A DNA stretch of 64,000 nt, taken from Gorsachius magnificus. Taxonomy: Eukaryota; Chordata; Aves; Pelecaniformes; Ardeidae. A model generated the notes under the pieces. It did no database searches. It was not told where the DNA came from and was given only the letters and a program-made list of their open reading frames with translations. The position numbers and the translations under genes are program-made. The stretch is taken from the NCBI GenBank assembly GCA_034008185.1, contig CM067081.1:11779821-11843820 (forward strand). Direction: 5' to 3'. Below, piece by piece: positions 24,301 through 36,630 of the stretch (within the stretch, counting starts at the first letter, position 1; every line of letters starts with the position of its first letter).

Positions 24301-27300
24301 ACAAACCAACGGATTCTGTATGGTTTTCCCCACTTGGTCTTTAGAAAACCCAAGACTTTCTAGAAATCCACAAGTGTTCAACACAAAGACCCAGCGCCCC
24401 TTTGACTAGAACAGAAGCCTCAGACCTGGAATGCTGGTGCTAGTTAAGGAATGTTACGTGGTGCTGGAGAGCAGCGACCCGGAGAAGCACCTACAGGTTA
24501 GGCTGGGCAAGTAACTTGGGAGCAAGTCCCAGTTTTACTATGGCACCAGGGCTACTACACTCACTGGAGATGCACACAAAATTCTAAGTCAGGACAGAAA
24601 AAATATGTTACTTCTGTGCACAACGTAACTGAGACTAGAAAGGGGGAAGCGGGTACAAAAGGGTTCTGTCAACTAATTAAATCGGGTACAAACAAAAGCA
24701 ACAGCAAGAAGCCAAGGCCAGATATATCTGGAAAATACTTCACAGTACAATATTTCTATCTTGTCTTCAGTTTAAGACTGCATGCTAGTCGAAGAAATGA
24801 AGTGCAACACAGATTACTAAAACTAAATCCACATTAGCTACTTACTCAAAGTGATTTGACATCTTATTCTTAGCTTTCACACTGCAAATAAAATTACAAC
24901 TTTTCAACAGGAAACGTAGATAAAACATACCTGGTTTTAAGGACTAAATAATCAGTACCTTAATCTTTAAATACGATATAAAAGTTGCACTAGCTTCTAA
25001 CATAGCAGCCTAATTTCCAAAGGGAGATACACCCACTCAAGTTACTGTTGCCCACCTGCATCTTAGTTGGCTGCTGTAAGAAACCAAAATTAAAACCAAA
25101 TGCATTACTGCAAGGTGCAAACTGGCACTGTGGACACTTTTCTGTATAAAGTGCAATCTCTGCCTGTAATTTTAAAATATATGAAGCAACATACAACTAA
25201 GGAATGGAACCAAACTCACTGTCAAAGACATTTGGCAAACAGAGTTTAAGACTCTTAATTACTTACATGCTTCATTATTCCATCTATAATCAGGTAATGT
25301 GTTCTCTCTTTGTCTCTCTCTATGATGTCAAAAGGGAGTAAATAAATTACAGCTTTTCTTGCAATCTTGTTTTTGAATTAACTAAATAAAGTACTTCTAA
25401 GTAAAATAAAAACAATTTTTACTCTAACTTTCCTCTTGAAGGAGGTTAACAAATTACATTTTTAAAATGTTTTTGACAACTCAGCTTAAATTTTCTGAAA
25501 AAAAAAATCAGAAGAAAATTTAAGGGAATGTGTTAAGAAGACATGGTTTAATTTCCTCCCTAGATAATATGCAATCAAAAGAAGCAGCGAGGAGAAAGCA
25601 TCTGATGAGGAGTTGCAGAGGCAGCAAGATGATGCACCCAGAGAGCCTGTCAAGAGCTCTGTATCATGCAGTTCCACTGCAGTTTAAATAACTTTCTGCT
25701 CACATTCTCTCAAATATGTTTGTCTTTACCAACATTAACTTTTTTATTTTTATTTGAACAGACACCACTTTTAACACTGGCAGACTTGTCACTCTCAGCT
25801 CAATATACTGAGTCTAACAGCTATGGAGCAGCATCAGTATGAGTAGCTGAAAACAACTGATTCATGTTCTTGTCACAGTTCTGCGTTTCTGGCCGTTCTG
25901 AATGAGCTGCAGTGAAAGAAATGGAGATGGAGAGAGGTGAAATCAAAGTGAAAGTAATGATTCTCAAGAAGAAGAAAATATCAGAGCGATAATGAATGCA
26001 ATAATAAGGTATGATCCGTGATGATTAATATTTGGACATCTATAATATCATTATGGCAGGAGTTCACTGTGCTAAATGCCACATAAAAACACTATCAATT
26101 TTATTTCACACAGCTCTATTTCCTTCCAGAAAATCTCTCATGCCTTCAGGTGAACAAGAATTTCACTTCTGACTTCAGCACAACTTTGTTGTAAATAGGT
26201 ATCAACAGAGAAACATAAAAAGACTTCAAGAAAGAGTTAATTTTATTTTTAATCCTATCATAGAATAAAATTGATGCAGACTCATGCTATTTTTTTACAA
26301 GCTGCTTTATACCTATTACAGAGAAGTCCCTGTCCTGTGGAATTTATAATTAAACAAATAGCTAAATATAAGAAGCAGTAGTTGCACATCAGGACAAAAG
26401 TAGCTGCCTACTTCAATGCTAAGCATTTTTATATTTTGTTAGATTTGTATTATAGTGTCAGAATTAAAAAGGTAGTCTACTCTTCAGTATTGCTCAACTG
26501 CCCACAAAATTGTACACTAAAAATGAAATCTGACATTGAAAAGGATCCAAACCAATTTCATTTCTCCATTCAAGAAAACAGAAATCAATTAAAAGAAAAT
26601 CTTTTCCTGTCTAATACTACAGTTTAAAATGGTATAAAATAGAAACTTCTGAAATTTAGTGGTGTTGCTGGAGACCCATACTTTTAGAAAATCTCGACAT
26701 TGGCTAAGTACAGGGGAGCAGCCTGAAATACTTGACAAGCTGTAATCAATGTTGTAGCACTGCTTAGTTATGTCTTAACTACGCAATGTGTGATGCAGCA
26801 GCTGCAGAATGGTGACAGTCAAACACTATCCAAATAAGCACACTTTTTACACCAGAAATGTTGGCACAGCAACTTTTTGTAAAAATAGTACAGTAGAAGT
26901 TGGGACAGTCTGGCCGTTATTCAAGCTTCTACCAGATTAAAGATAGAAAAAAAGGAATAACTGCTATCAGTGTGAAGCCCAGGAAGTTTGTTTGATTTTT
27001 TTTTTTCCTAAAGTTGAATTCAACATTTAGTTACCAGTTTGAAAATTACCTTAGGGATGTGACTTATCCTGCCTCTTCTGCTCCTCTGTTGACTACACTG
27101 AATTTCAACCCAAGTAACTATGCAGTTTGTACCCTAGAAGAAGTTTGCCTAAGCACCATTGCTAACACACATTAACACTGTCAACAGAGATTTGCTTCTG
27201 CACATTAAGGTATGAGACACAATGTGTTTGTTTTCTCAGCAGATACATATTCAGAAGTTCTAAAAGCTTTGTAACTGTTTTTATTAAATACTTTCACTTA

Positions 27301-28130
27301 AGTCAAATGAATAAATAAAAATAATGTAAATAAATTTCAAGGCCACAGCCCTTCACGATCATGTATGTATCTTATATTTTACAGATGTTCTAGAATTAAC
27401 TAAACACTTCATGGTACTGGATATTAAATACTCTAAATTTGAACACGTTACATGTTACCTGACCACATTCTTGTACAGACTGGACTATTCATGGCTGACC
27501 TCATGCAGTTCTGCTAGGAAAAATAAAGTGTGGGATGAAATCCAAAGCAGTTAGTATGAGCTTAGAACACTCAGCAGTTTGCATCGATACTTGTTTGAAT
27601 GGGTATTTTAAATAAAAAATTCAACTACTACTGACTTTTGAGGAAATGAAACTAAATTTACTACTTCAGAGTTGGCCCAGATGTATACTGAGCTGCAGAA
27701 AGACTAACTGGAATCAGTGCTGCATGATTTCATCCTACGTATTTGCTGTGGCCAAATTTTCAAACTCAGGTCATCAAAAACATTCAGTATTAAATCTCCC
27801 CAGTATTGTATCTCTACATTATGGCATCTAAATAAGCAGACTGGTTTCCTCACAGCCTGATCACCTACCTGCTTAAGACAAACTAATGAAATAAATCTTA
27901 CTGGCACACTGCACAAAAATATCAGCTGTTTAGATCCAAACATCAGAGTGTTTTCATACAGTCAAAGCTAAATACCACTTAGGAACCTCATCAAATCATA
28001 AATTGCTTCCTACAGATGAACTGAAATTTAAAACAAGTTACATGTATTAGCACAAGGATAATTTAAGACAAGTGTCTGAATGACAGCATTTAACCTAAGT
28101 GTCAGACAAAGAGCAGCGTGACTTGAAGAA

Positions 28131-28155
28131 CAAAAAAACAAACAAAAAAAAAAAA
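28131..28155 (+). repeat. A-rich tract (A7 CAAAC A12)
   Basis: Simple A-rich sequence with two interruptions. No polyadenylation signal was seen directly upstream, so it is not called a retroposon tail. Confidence 0.7.
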
Positions 28156-28599
28156 TCATCAGTGAGTTGGAATACACTAGGATAGAAATAGAAAAACATC
28201 AGGAAAAACCTGTCTCATCAGCATCTAAACTTTCTGAAATGTTTTTAATATTTGAAGTTTTTAGATCTTACTTATGGAGATCAAATTTTAAGTTATATTT
28301 CCCCAATTCTATAGAGTTGAGTCTTTGGCTGCAGCCAAGAAACGAACAGGTACACGAAGGTACATTAACATCTCATTCAGCATTAACAAAATCGATGCTT
28401 GAATGCTAAAGTACATTTCTTGTATCTACATTACAAAAAGGATGCTGAAAAACCTGAGAAGGTGAAAATTGAAACAACGGAGTTTATTCACATGCAGAGC
28501 AGGCAATGGAAAAATTTGAAAATTGATCTGATTAGTCCATACTGGGAAAAAAGATAATGTAGAAATACAGTTTGATTTTGTGGAGGATGGTGTTTCAAA

Positions 28600-29093
28600 C
28601 ACCCCTCACTACAAGGAAGATGTTGCCTTGCTGGAACATGTCCAGAGGAGAGCAACCAAGCTGGTGAGGGGTCTGGAGCACAAGGCTGATGAGAAGCGGC
28701 TGAGGGAACTGGGGGTGCTTAGCCTAGAGAAGAGGAGGCTGAGGGGAGACCTGATTGCCCTCTACAGCTGCCTGACAGGAGGGGGTAGTGAGGTGGGGGT
28801 CGGCCTCTTCTCCCTGGTAATGGGTGATAGCACAAAGGGGAATGTTCTGAAGTTGCACCAGGGCAGGTTTAGGCTAGACATTAGGAAAAACTTCTTCACC
28901 GAGAGGGTTGTCATGCTCTGGAATGGGCTGCCCAGGGAGGTGGTGGAGTCCTCATCCCTGGAGGTCTTTAAAAGAAGGATAGATGAGGTGCTTAGGGACA
29001 TGGTTTAGTGGTGGGATGGCAGTGCTAGGTTAACGGTTGGACTCAATGATCTTAAAGGTCTTTTCCAACCGAGGTGATTCTATGATTCTATGA
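28600..29093 (+). mobile_element. CR1 LINE, short 5'-truncated copy
   Basis: Starts at the HYKKD-like codons of the ORF2 C-terminal region (here [22 protein letters not shown]) and runs in one open frame to the natural end (…VLRDMV, TAG at about 29008), the 3' UTR and two ATTCTATG-type units. TTCAAA lies at both edges (28594-28599 and 29094-29099), a plausible 6 bp target duplication that overlaps the tail by two bases. Same subfamily as 15498. Confidence 0.94.
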
Positions 29094-29342
29094 TTCAAAA
29101 ATTCAATGACTAAAAGCCAGACAAAATTGGACAGGAAGTGAAAAATAAAGCTTGACAAACCTATTTGGTTCATAAGCCTTTGTTTAAAATGAAAGAATTT
29201 TGGATCTTACTCTGATACCTTTGTGACTTCGATTTCTGTTAAAATATCAATCCCATTCAGTGAAAGATATTTCAATAAATGTGAAATACTTCTAACAGAA
29301 GATAAAAATCCTACCTATGGTAGCTGTACCAGGGACAGATGA

Positions 29343-30100
29343 ATCACAGAATCACAGAATGGCAGGGGTTGGAAGGGACCTCGGGAGATCATCCAGTCCA
29401 ATCCCCTTGCTTAAAGCAGGTTCACCTAGAGCAGGTTGCACAGGACTTCATCCAGGTGGGCTTTGAATATCTCCAGAGAAAGAGACTCCACAACCCTCCC
29501 TGGGCAACCTGTTCCAGTGCTCCGTCACCCTCAGAGTAAAGAAGTTCTTCCTCATATTCAACTGAAACCTCTTCTGCTTCAGGTTGTACCCATGGCCCCT
29601 TGTCCTGTCGCTGGGCACCACTGCAAAAGAGTCTGGCTCCGTCCCCATGACTTCCACCCTTAAGATATTTGTATGTATTGATGAGGTCCCCTCTCAGTCT
29701 TCTCTTCTTCAGGCTGAACAAGCCCAACTCTCTCAGCCTTTCCTCATCAGGGAGATGCTCCAGTCCCTTAATCATCCTTGTTGCTCTCCTCTGAACTCTT
29801 TCTAGGAGTTCCTCATCTTTCTTGAACTGCGGAGCCCAGAACTGGACACAGTACTCCAGGTAGGGTCTCACCAGGGCAGAGCAGAGAGGGAGGAGAACCT
29901 CCCTCGACCTGCTGGCCACACTCCTCTTAATGCACCCCAGGATACCATTGGCCTTCTTGGCAACAAGGGCACCCTGCTGGCTCATGGCCAGCTTGTCGTC
30001 CACCAGGACTCCCAGGTCCCTCTCGGCAGAGCTGCTTTCCAGCAGGTCAGCCCCCAGCCTGTACTGGTGCATGGGATTCAACCTCCCCAGGTGAAGTGAC
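29343..30100 (-). mobile_element. CR1 LINE fragment, older lineage with ATTCTGTG tail
   Basis: The low end shows ATTCTGTG-type units, the block CCATTCTGTGATT with GGTTGGAAGGGACCTCGGGAG, a third distinct CR1 3' end in this window. The minus-strand frame 29422-30120 carries [39 protein letters not shown] and [19 protein letters not shown]. It then shifts frame near 29610-29640 and continues in another frame (29448-29657, [18 protein letters not shown]). It is inverted relative to the 28600 copy with only about 245 bases between them. Confidence 0.92.
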
Positions 30101-33100
30101 CCTAAACTGCAGGAGTTCAAGATAAAGCAAGGACTATGTTCTGCATCCCTGTGTACAGATGCATCTCTAAAGCCATGGAAGAATTCATGCTGTTGATTTC
30201 ACTGCCCTAGTGGTCTATTTATGAGAGAGGGAGCTCTTACTTTAATTTTTAATATAAATGCTTTACACAAATCTTTGGCAACCAGAATCTTATGTAGGCA
30301 TAAATGATGGGTATGACATTATATAAATGTATATATTTGTATAAATATAAAGTAATATGATCTTTAGATAATAGGAAGGATTAAGATTGTAAAGGAAACC
30401 TTGATTTCATGATTTCTTGATGTCAAAGCTTTATAGCAAAACTAAGGAATTGTACAGGATAACACAATTCGAGACCAGACTTGAATACAAAACTGCATGA
30501 TGCCTGTTGAATATGCTTGACTTTTTAAAAACAATGGCGACTTTTCCAGACAGAAATCCATTAAATTTCTCAGCATTCGTGCCCTCATGGGTATACAAAA
30601 ACAGTATCAGCTACGAATGTTTGGTATCATTCATTTAACCAACAGAACAAAGGCTAGACAACAACACTAACAAGAAAAATCATTGTTCTCAAGTTTTATT
30701 TGAGAGTATTTTGGTAAATGTTCATTTTCTAGTTGCCGGACTTAATTAAAATGTAAAAACCCCATATTCAATATATTTTTCATTTTCTCTCGAGTTCAAC
30801 AAAAAACTAAAATCACATACCCTGTTTTCAACTTAAGTAAGCATCTACACTGCCAGATCCTGTCACCACACTCAGTTGTTTTCTGCTCATACCAGCTTTA
30901 AATAACTTTCTCATCAACTTTAAAAAGTATAACAGTATTTATTGCATGGGCACAATTTAAGTGCAGAATTTCCATGTAGTTTGTTTTAACCGGAATGGTA
31001 AAGACATGCAGTTAAAAAGAAGCACACAGAGTAAACAGCAGAGAGAAACTCAAACTCCCTTCCTGCCTTTAAAAGAAAAAAGCCATAAACTTGTGCTTTA
31101 CTTGCTCCAAATCATTACTCCTTCATATGTTTCAACCAATATTTGTGAGTCTGTTCTCCAAATCGGCTTAGGGAAGCAATCTATTTACCACCTTCCACTG
31201 CACTTATCTTGCAACCTGTCAATCTGATGCGAATGCTTCTGTTAAAGCTACATATTACAGAAACGACCAAGTGCTCCACAAGGCTAGGCATCTCACTGAA
31301 ACTCCTCTAATTTCTCCAGTCGAGGTCAGTGTAAAAATCAACACAGTAGCCTTAAGCCTTACCTTTGGTGCGGTAATTCTGCAACTGACCCACAGAAATC
31401 CTGATAGTTCATCAAACAAAATTAAGACCTGAAGCCTAGAAGGAAACTGTGCTTCGAAACAAACTTTCAGACTAAGAAATCCTATCCATAACGTTGCATT
31501 TCTTTTCCCTGCATCATGATTCTCTGCTTTCCTCCAGGAAAAGTCACTGCTAACCACAGACAGGGACTGCCCCTTCATGCAGCCAGTTTCCTTTCTGCTT
31601 TTTGATTTTCTCAATCTAGCCATCACAAATGGCAGTTATGGCATTACATGGTGTTCTAAGGTCAATCAAGACAATACCGTAGTTGTATCCCATTTCTAAG
31701 GGCCACAAGTAAACTCTCTTCTGCACTATAATTAAGTACATTTAAGAACTGCTACCACTAAATCCTACCCGCCAACACTCTGTCCCACAGGATTGCAAAG
31801 TGATCAGCACCAGGAATGCACAAAAATCATTCACAGGTTCACCAGATATTTGCCGTAGGTTTTGCCTTCCGCAAGTACCTCGAGAAGCCAGTGCTAAGGG
31901 CAACCAGGGATTCTCTGCTGATCCAACTGTAAGAGGAATGAAGTTTCCACCACATTTTCCAATGTAAATGGAAGCCCTCTGAAGAACTCAATTTAAATCA
32001 ATGCAGTGATACACATCCGTTCTGTTAGGATGTCACAATTCTGTTTGGGTTTTTTTTTTCTTCAATAGGAATGTGCTGGATATGAAGCATACTGACTCTA
32101 TTTCTGGTTATCATTTTGTTCTTCTACAAAAGCAACCCAAGAAGTGTCTGTGCTTTCAGAAGCATTTCTACTGGCAAGGACTATATGCATCACCTGTTTC
32201 TCTTTCATCCCTTTATTTGCTTCTTTCATCTACCAAGTCACAGAACTTCACAGAATCAGTTTTCTTTGCTCTTTGGAGTAGGAGAAGATAAGGAAATTAT
32301 TGCATTTTGATGATTTTATTTCATTCGTGGGTATTTCTTTTTGTGCAGAAAAGATGACCTGGCCGTGATTTCTTCAGTGTCACAGGTCTCCTTCTTTATC
32401 AGCTAAAGTAGATATGCTTAAGAGTCGTGATTGATTATCAGTAAGAAATTCCTGGCGAAATTTTCAGCTTCATTTATTGGTTTAAGAAGCTTGAATTCAA
32501 AAAATGCAGCAATGATGCCATGGCTCTAATTTACATAATATGGTTTTTGTTACATAGTAATTTCTAACTTGAGTGCAATAAAACATCTCACAAATACTCT
32601 TTAATAAGAAATGTCTTTTCCAACTTGTGCATGGCATAGGTGATGCCAATGAAGACTTTCATGACATTAAAAAAGAAAAATCACAACACTGAAATATTAC
32701 AATACCGTTTGGACAGCAAAGTTTTGAAGTGAACAGTTTCACAAGATTGCTGAAAATCGCTCCCCAGAGAACTCTGCTCCTCTTGATAATCCGTTCTGCT
32801 CCTAAAGCTCACAATACAGCTGTGCTCCAGCACACTACAAGACATCTCGCCTCTCTGCTTCCCCTTCTTCTTTGTGTTCTTTACAAATTACGCAGATATA
32901 AATCATCACTGCACTTAGATTTTTGTGTCAAGTTTTGTTCTCCTAACTTTTAAACAATGCGCTGTAAATTATTTTAATTCCTGGGCTGAAACAAATTGTT
33001 TCCTCTACAGAGAGTTCATATATCACACTTTTTTTCTTTCCTCTAGACAAATTTGCAGTAAATAATCACAAGTATTTTCACTATACTGTTACTGTATTTT

Positions 33101-33111
33101 ATACCAATATA
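30101..33111. other. Intronic DNA, no recognised element
   Basis: AT-rich unique-looking sequence. A 123-codon minus frame at 31255-31626 has no recognisable family, no low-entropy codon pattern and no splice context, and is probably chance. Confidence 0.55.
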
Positions 33112-33309
33112 TTAATTTCTTCACTGTGAGGGTGGTCAAACACCAGAACAGGTCACCCAGAAGGGCAGTGCAGTCTCCATCCTTGGAGGCATTCAAAACC
33201 CACCTGGATACAGCCCTGAGCAGCCTGTTCCCGCTGGCCTGGTTCTGCGGAGGGGCCAGAGCAGACGATCTCCATGGGTGCCTTCCCACCTCAGCTGTTC
33301 TGTGATTCT
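33112..33309 (+). mobile_element. CR1 LINE 3' fragment, another lineage
   Basis: About 200 bases: the FFTVRVVKHQNR-like end of ORF2 (TTCTTCACTGTGAGGGTGGTC), the LEAFKTHLDTAL-like stretch and the 3' UTR block CTTCCCACCTCAGCTGTTCTGTGATTCTAG. The tail sequence differs from the other copies and marks a fourth 3' end type. Confidence 0.85.
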
Positions 33310-36300
33310 AGATTTGCTTTCATGTTTTGGAAGATTATTTTGTCATTTACTTGTATAATGGAACTGCTTATATACAGGCGCTATACATATCAGTTTTGCC
33401 AGATTTTTCTTCTTCCCCCCTTCCTTATTGGAAATAATACCTGGAAAGGTGCATAACATAACATACACACTGTATACACATATATATGAGCACTTGGAAG
33501 ATCAATAGTTTCAAAAGCAAAAAACGTATCAGAATAAAAATAATTTGGCCATATGAAGTACGTAGAGTTGCATGGACAGATTAGAAGAGCACAAGTAATT
33601 TAAAAAAAAAGAAAAAGGTTAACTTCATAAAGTGTAAACTGAAGAGCACAGAAAGTACTTGCATTGACTTGGTAATATAAGCATTTATTTTTTCCAGTGT
33701 GACATTATAGCTAATGAAGGTTTAACGGACTGTGTGTCTTCTCTAACCTGATTCTTGTATACTTATAAAATAAACTGAGTGAAGGAATTTAACATACAGG
33801 AATCATGGCTTTTACACCACATTAGAAGACTTCAAAAACTTGTATGGTTGTAACATATGTGCAATTCTGAAAGGCAGGCACTGTGAATACCAGCATTATT
33901 AACGACATAAAAATCCATATTTTATACTATCCTAGGCACCCTGTGTCTAATTATCTCAACACAGAGATTCTTTGTAAATGACCTAAGAGTGTCTCTTTGT
34001 CTCTGAAGCTTCAACCATTCAACTAACCACAGTGGAAAGGGCGATTAACTGCCCTGTAAGAACACCAAGCAAAACCAGAGTATTTGTAATTAGTCATATG
34101 TGTGCTCAATGGCACCAATTCTCTACAACTCCAAAGTACCGAATAATTAGGGTATCTCTTGAGAGCACTTGGACAAGTAAGTAGGTGGCAAGAACATAAG
34201 GTGGGAACAAAGGCACATCTAATTTTCCCAGTATGGATATGCATCACCAGCTCAGCGGCCATCCCCTACAGAGGGGATAAGGCACAATGAAGACAGTCTA
34301 AGTACCATGTTTTACATCTCCACTTGAGAAAAAAAAATACACACTAGAATTGCTACTTGGATCACAGAACTTCAGTCTTAATACACTGTATGGTGGTTTT
34401 ACAAAGCTAAAACACTGACAGTTTCAGAAGAAATTTCAGATAATTTAATTCAGATCAACAGCACTTTGCCATTTGTACTAGTCTACTTCCACACCTGTAC
34501 TTACAGTAGCTGTGAGATACTTTTCTTTCTGACATACCATCTCGCATGTACTATGACTCTTGTCCCTTCGTAACAACAAGTATCCTTCTCTTCTCTAAAA
34601 TAAGGATTTTCCCATTTCTCCCCAGGAAACTGCTATGGCTTCTGTATTTATTCACCTTTCTTATGCCTCAGGATCTATAAAAAACACACTCAGTCCCAAG
34701 CCCTTCATTCAGTTCACTGGCTTGGGATCAGGCCAATAGCTAGGAAGATTATTTTTGTTAAACAACTAATTAAAATTTTCATTTATTTATTCTAAGGTGT
34801 TTTACTATCTATTGATAAGCATCAGCATTTATGGAACAGAAAAACCCTACAATTACATTATAGTTTTTACCTTACTCATACATGAAGATCACTGGAATTA
34901 GACAGAAACTGAAAAATAATTGTGATTCAATCCATAAGACATAATTACTATCTGATTATACAGCATTTTAGTATACTTAAGTATAGTATACTTTAATAGA
35001 CTTAATTCAGATGTGTGCAGTACAGCCTGGTTTTGACCATTTTTTCTGCCTTCGCTTCTGCACTGTGAAGGCACTGTCTTAAAAAGAACTCTGTATTTTA
35101 TACCGAAATATACCTTTTTCAAACAAATGATCTTCTTATCATTTAAAAAAAAATATTCTCACGTGTCCTGGATTGTAGTAGTACCCGACAACTTACAGAC
35201 AAACTTCAGGAGAGAGCAAAGCCCTGCACTAAAAAGCCAGAGATGCAGACAGTACTGTTGAGAACCATAACACTGGGAGTCAAACAAGACTTGTGCCCTG
35301 GTCCAGGTGCTCCTCATATTTTTTTTTTTTTACAGGTTGGGAGTCGCTTACTAGAATTATATGGAGTGTTTTTAGTACAACACTACTACAGAACTTGAAA
35401 TTTCAGAATGAAAGTTGAAAACCACACACATACCCTATGAACAAACCTGGAATGGACTTACTGGTTCTGATAGCATAAGGCCTGAAAGAAATGTGCAAAG
35501 AAATGTGAAAGAAAGAACTGTGAAAGAAAGTTGGAAGAAAGAAAAAAGAAAAAAAAAAAGGTTCCTTGGACTAATCTCCACACTACATTACTTTAGAAAG
35601 GAATTCTAGTACATGCAATCTAATCACATTCCCAACATGAGCAGCTGAAAAATCAATTCAAACGCCTATGATAAGGAAAAGTGTTGCTTAGTTTTGAATC
35701 CTCTGCTGCCTTTTAGAAGGATAAAAAGCTACTGCCTGTATCTGTAAAACAAGTTATTTGAAAAGAGAGACTGATCACAGAAGCTTTACCACCATCTACA
35801 CTACTGTAGAATGTTTGTTTCCCATTTAAGTAAAGCTCCGACCCTGAAGCCTACACTTTTAAATGAGATATCCAATTGCAAAATGTAAGGTTGAAATTAG
35901 TTTGTCCCCAAAGGATAAGGTAACATTGAAGTAGATTGTGTGATTTGTCTCTCAATCTCCAGATAAACATAGCAGATAATGTAATTAGATTTTGGAATGT
36001 AGAAGCACCAAAAAGAAAGTCATTTTTGTTCAGAACAACAAAAGATTTGAACTTGTAAAGAAAGAAGCTAAATCCGAGATAATTACTTCATGCATTGACC
36101 AGTTTAGTACATAAAATACTAACAGTTATATTAAACTGCTTTAGTCTCTCCATCTGTGTGAATACCAGTTGATTACATGAGAAGAGAGTTCATTGGGATC
36201 AGAAAGAAAAATTTCCAGCACTCTCCCACTCATGGAGGCAGGAGGTCTCTAGGAAAAAATGAAGGTACCATCTTTCTTCTGCCATTCAACTGTTTGTTGC

Positions 36301-36389
36301 CACTTCTCTGGGCATTACCTATCCTTGTAAAAATGTTCCTTCCCTGCCTGTGCTCCAGAAATTCCCAAATCCCCAGTGGACTGTTTTGT
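33310..36389. other. Intronic DNA, no recognised element
   Basis: AT-rich sequence with a T13 run at 35319-35331, a 14 bp perfect palindrome centred on TTAA at 34972-34985, and an A/G-rich stretch at 35500-35560. No retroelement or coding homology was recognised. Confidence 0.55.
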
Positions 36390-36630
36390 CGTGAGGGGAG
36401 GGTCGGTAATGAGCGATAGGACAAGAGGAAATGGCCTCAAGTTGTGTCAGGGGAGGTTTAGGTTGGACATAACCCCATGCAGGCTTGGGGAAGAGTGGCT
36501 GGAAAGCTGCCTGGCAGAAAAAGACCGGGGGTGTTGGTTGACAGCCGGCTGAATATGAGCCAGCAGTGTGCCCAGGTGGCCAAGAAGGCCAATGGCATCC
36601 TGGCTTGTGTCAGGAATAGTGTTTCCTAAG
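36390..36630 (+). mobile_element. Rearranged CR1 fragment with segments out of order
   Basis: The first ~80 bases (36390-36470) encode a piece like [19 protein letters not shown] from near the C-terminus of ORF2. The next ~155 bases (36471-36628) encode NPMQ…GEEWLE-like then [16 protein letters not shown] and [12 protein letters not shown], which lies several hundred bases upstream of the first piece in every intact CR1 copy in this window. Both segments are in plus orientation. The second has a one-base shift near 36525 and lacks the codons for RYR. No 3' tail is present. Confidence 0.85.

Larger units (their letters stand above)
17561..28593. other. 11 kb intron stretch free of CR1 and LTR sequence
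   Basis: AT-rich DNA with no CR1 tail, LTR or coding homology that I can recognise on either strand. Locally there is a very AT-rich block at 20280-20420, an A-rich tract at 24249-24300, an AAACC run at 23767-23788, and an AATAAA followed by 12 bases and A11 near 19220-19245. Open frames such as 18681-18923 (minus, 80 codons) and 23806-24117 (plus) are low-complexity or without homology. Confidence 0.6.

Noticed and set aside
31255..31626. 123-codon minus frame
   Set aside because: No motif or homology recognised; length is within chance expectation for 64 kb.
34972..34985. Perfect 14 bp palindrome TATACTTAAGTATA
   Set aside because: Such AT-rich palindromes are expected by chance in 64 kb of AT-rich DNA, and no associated element was found.
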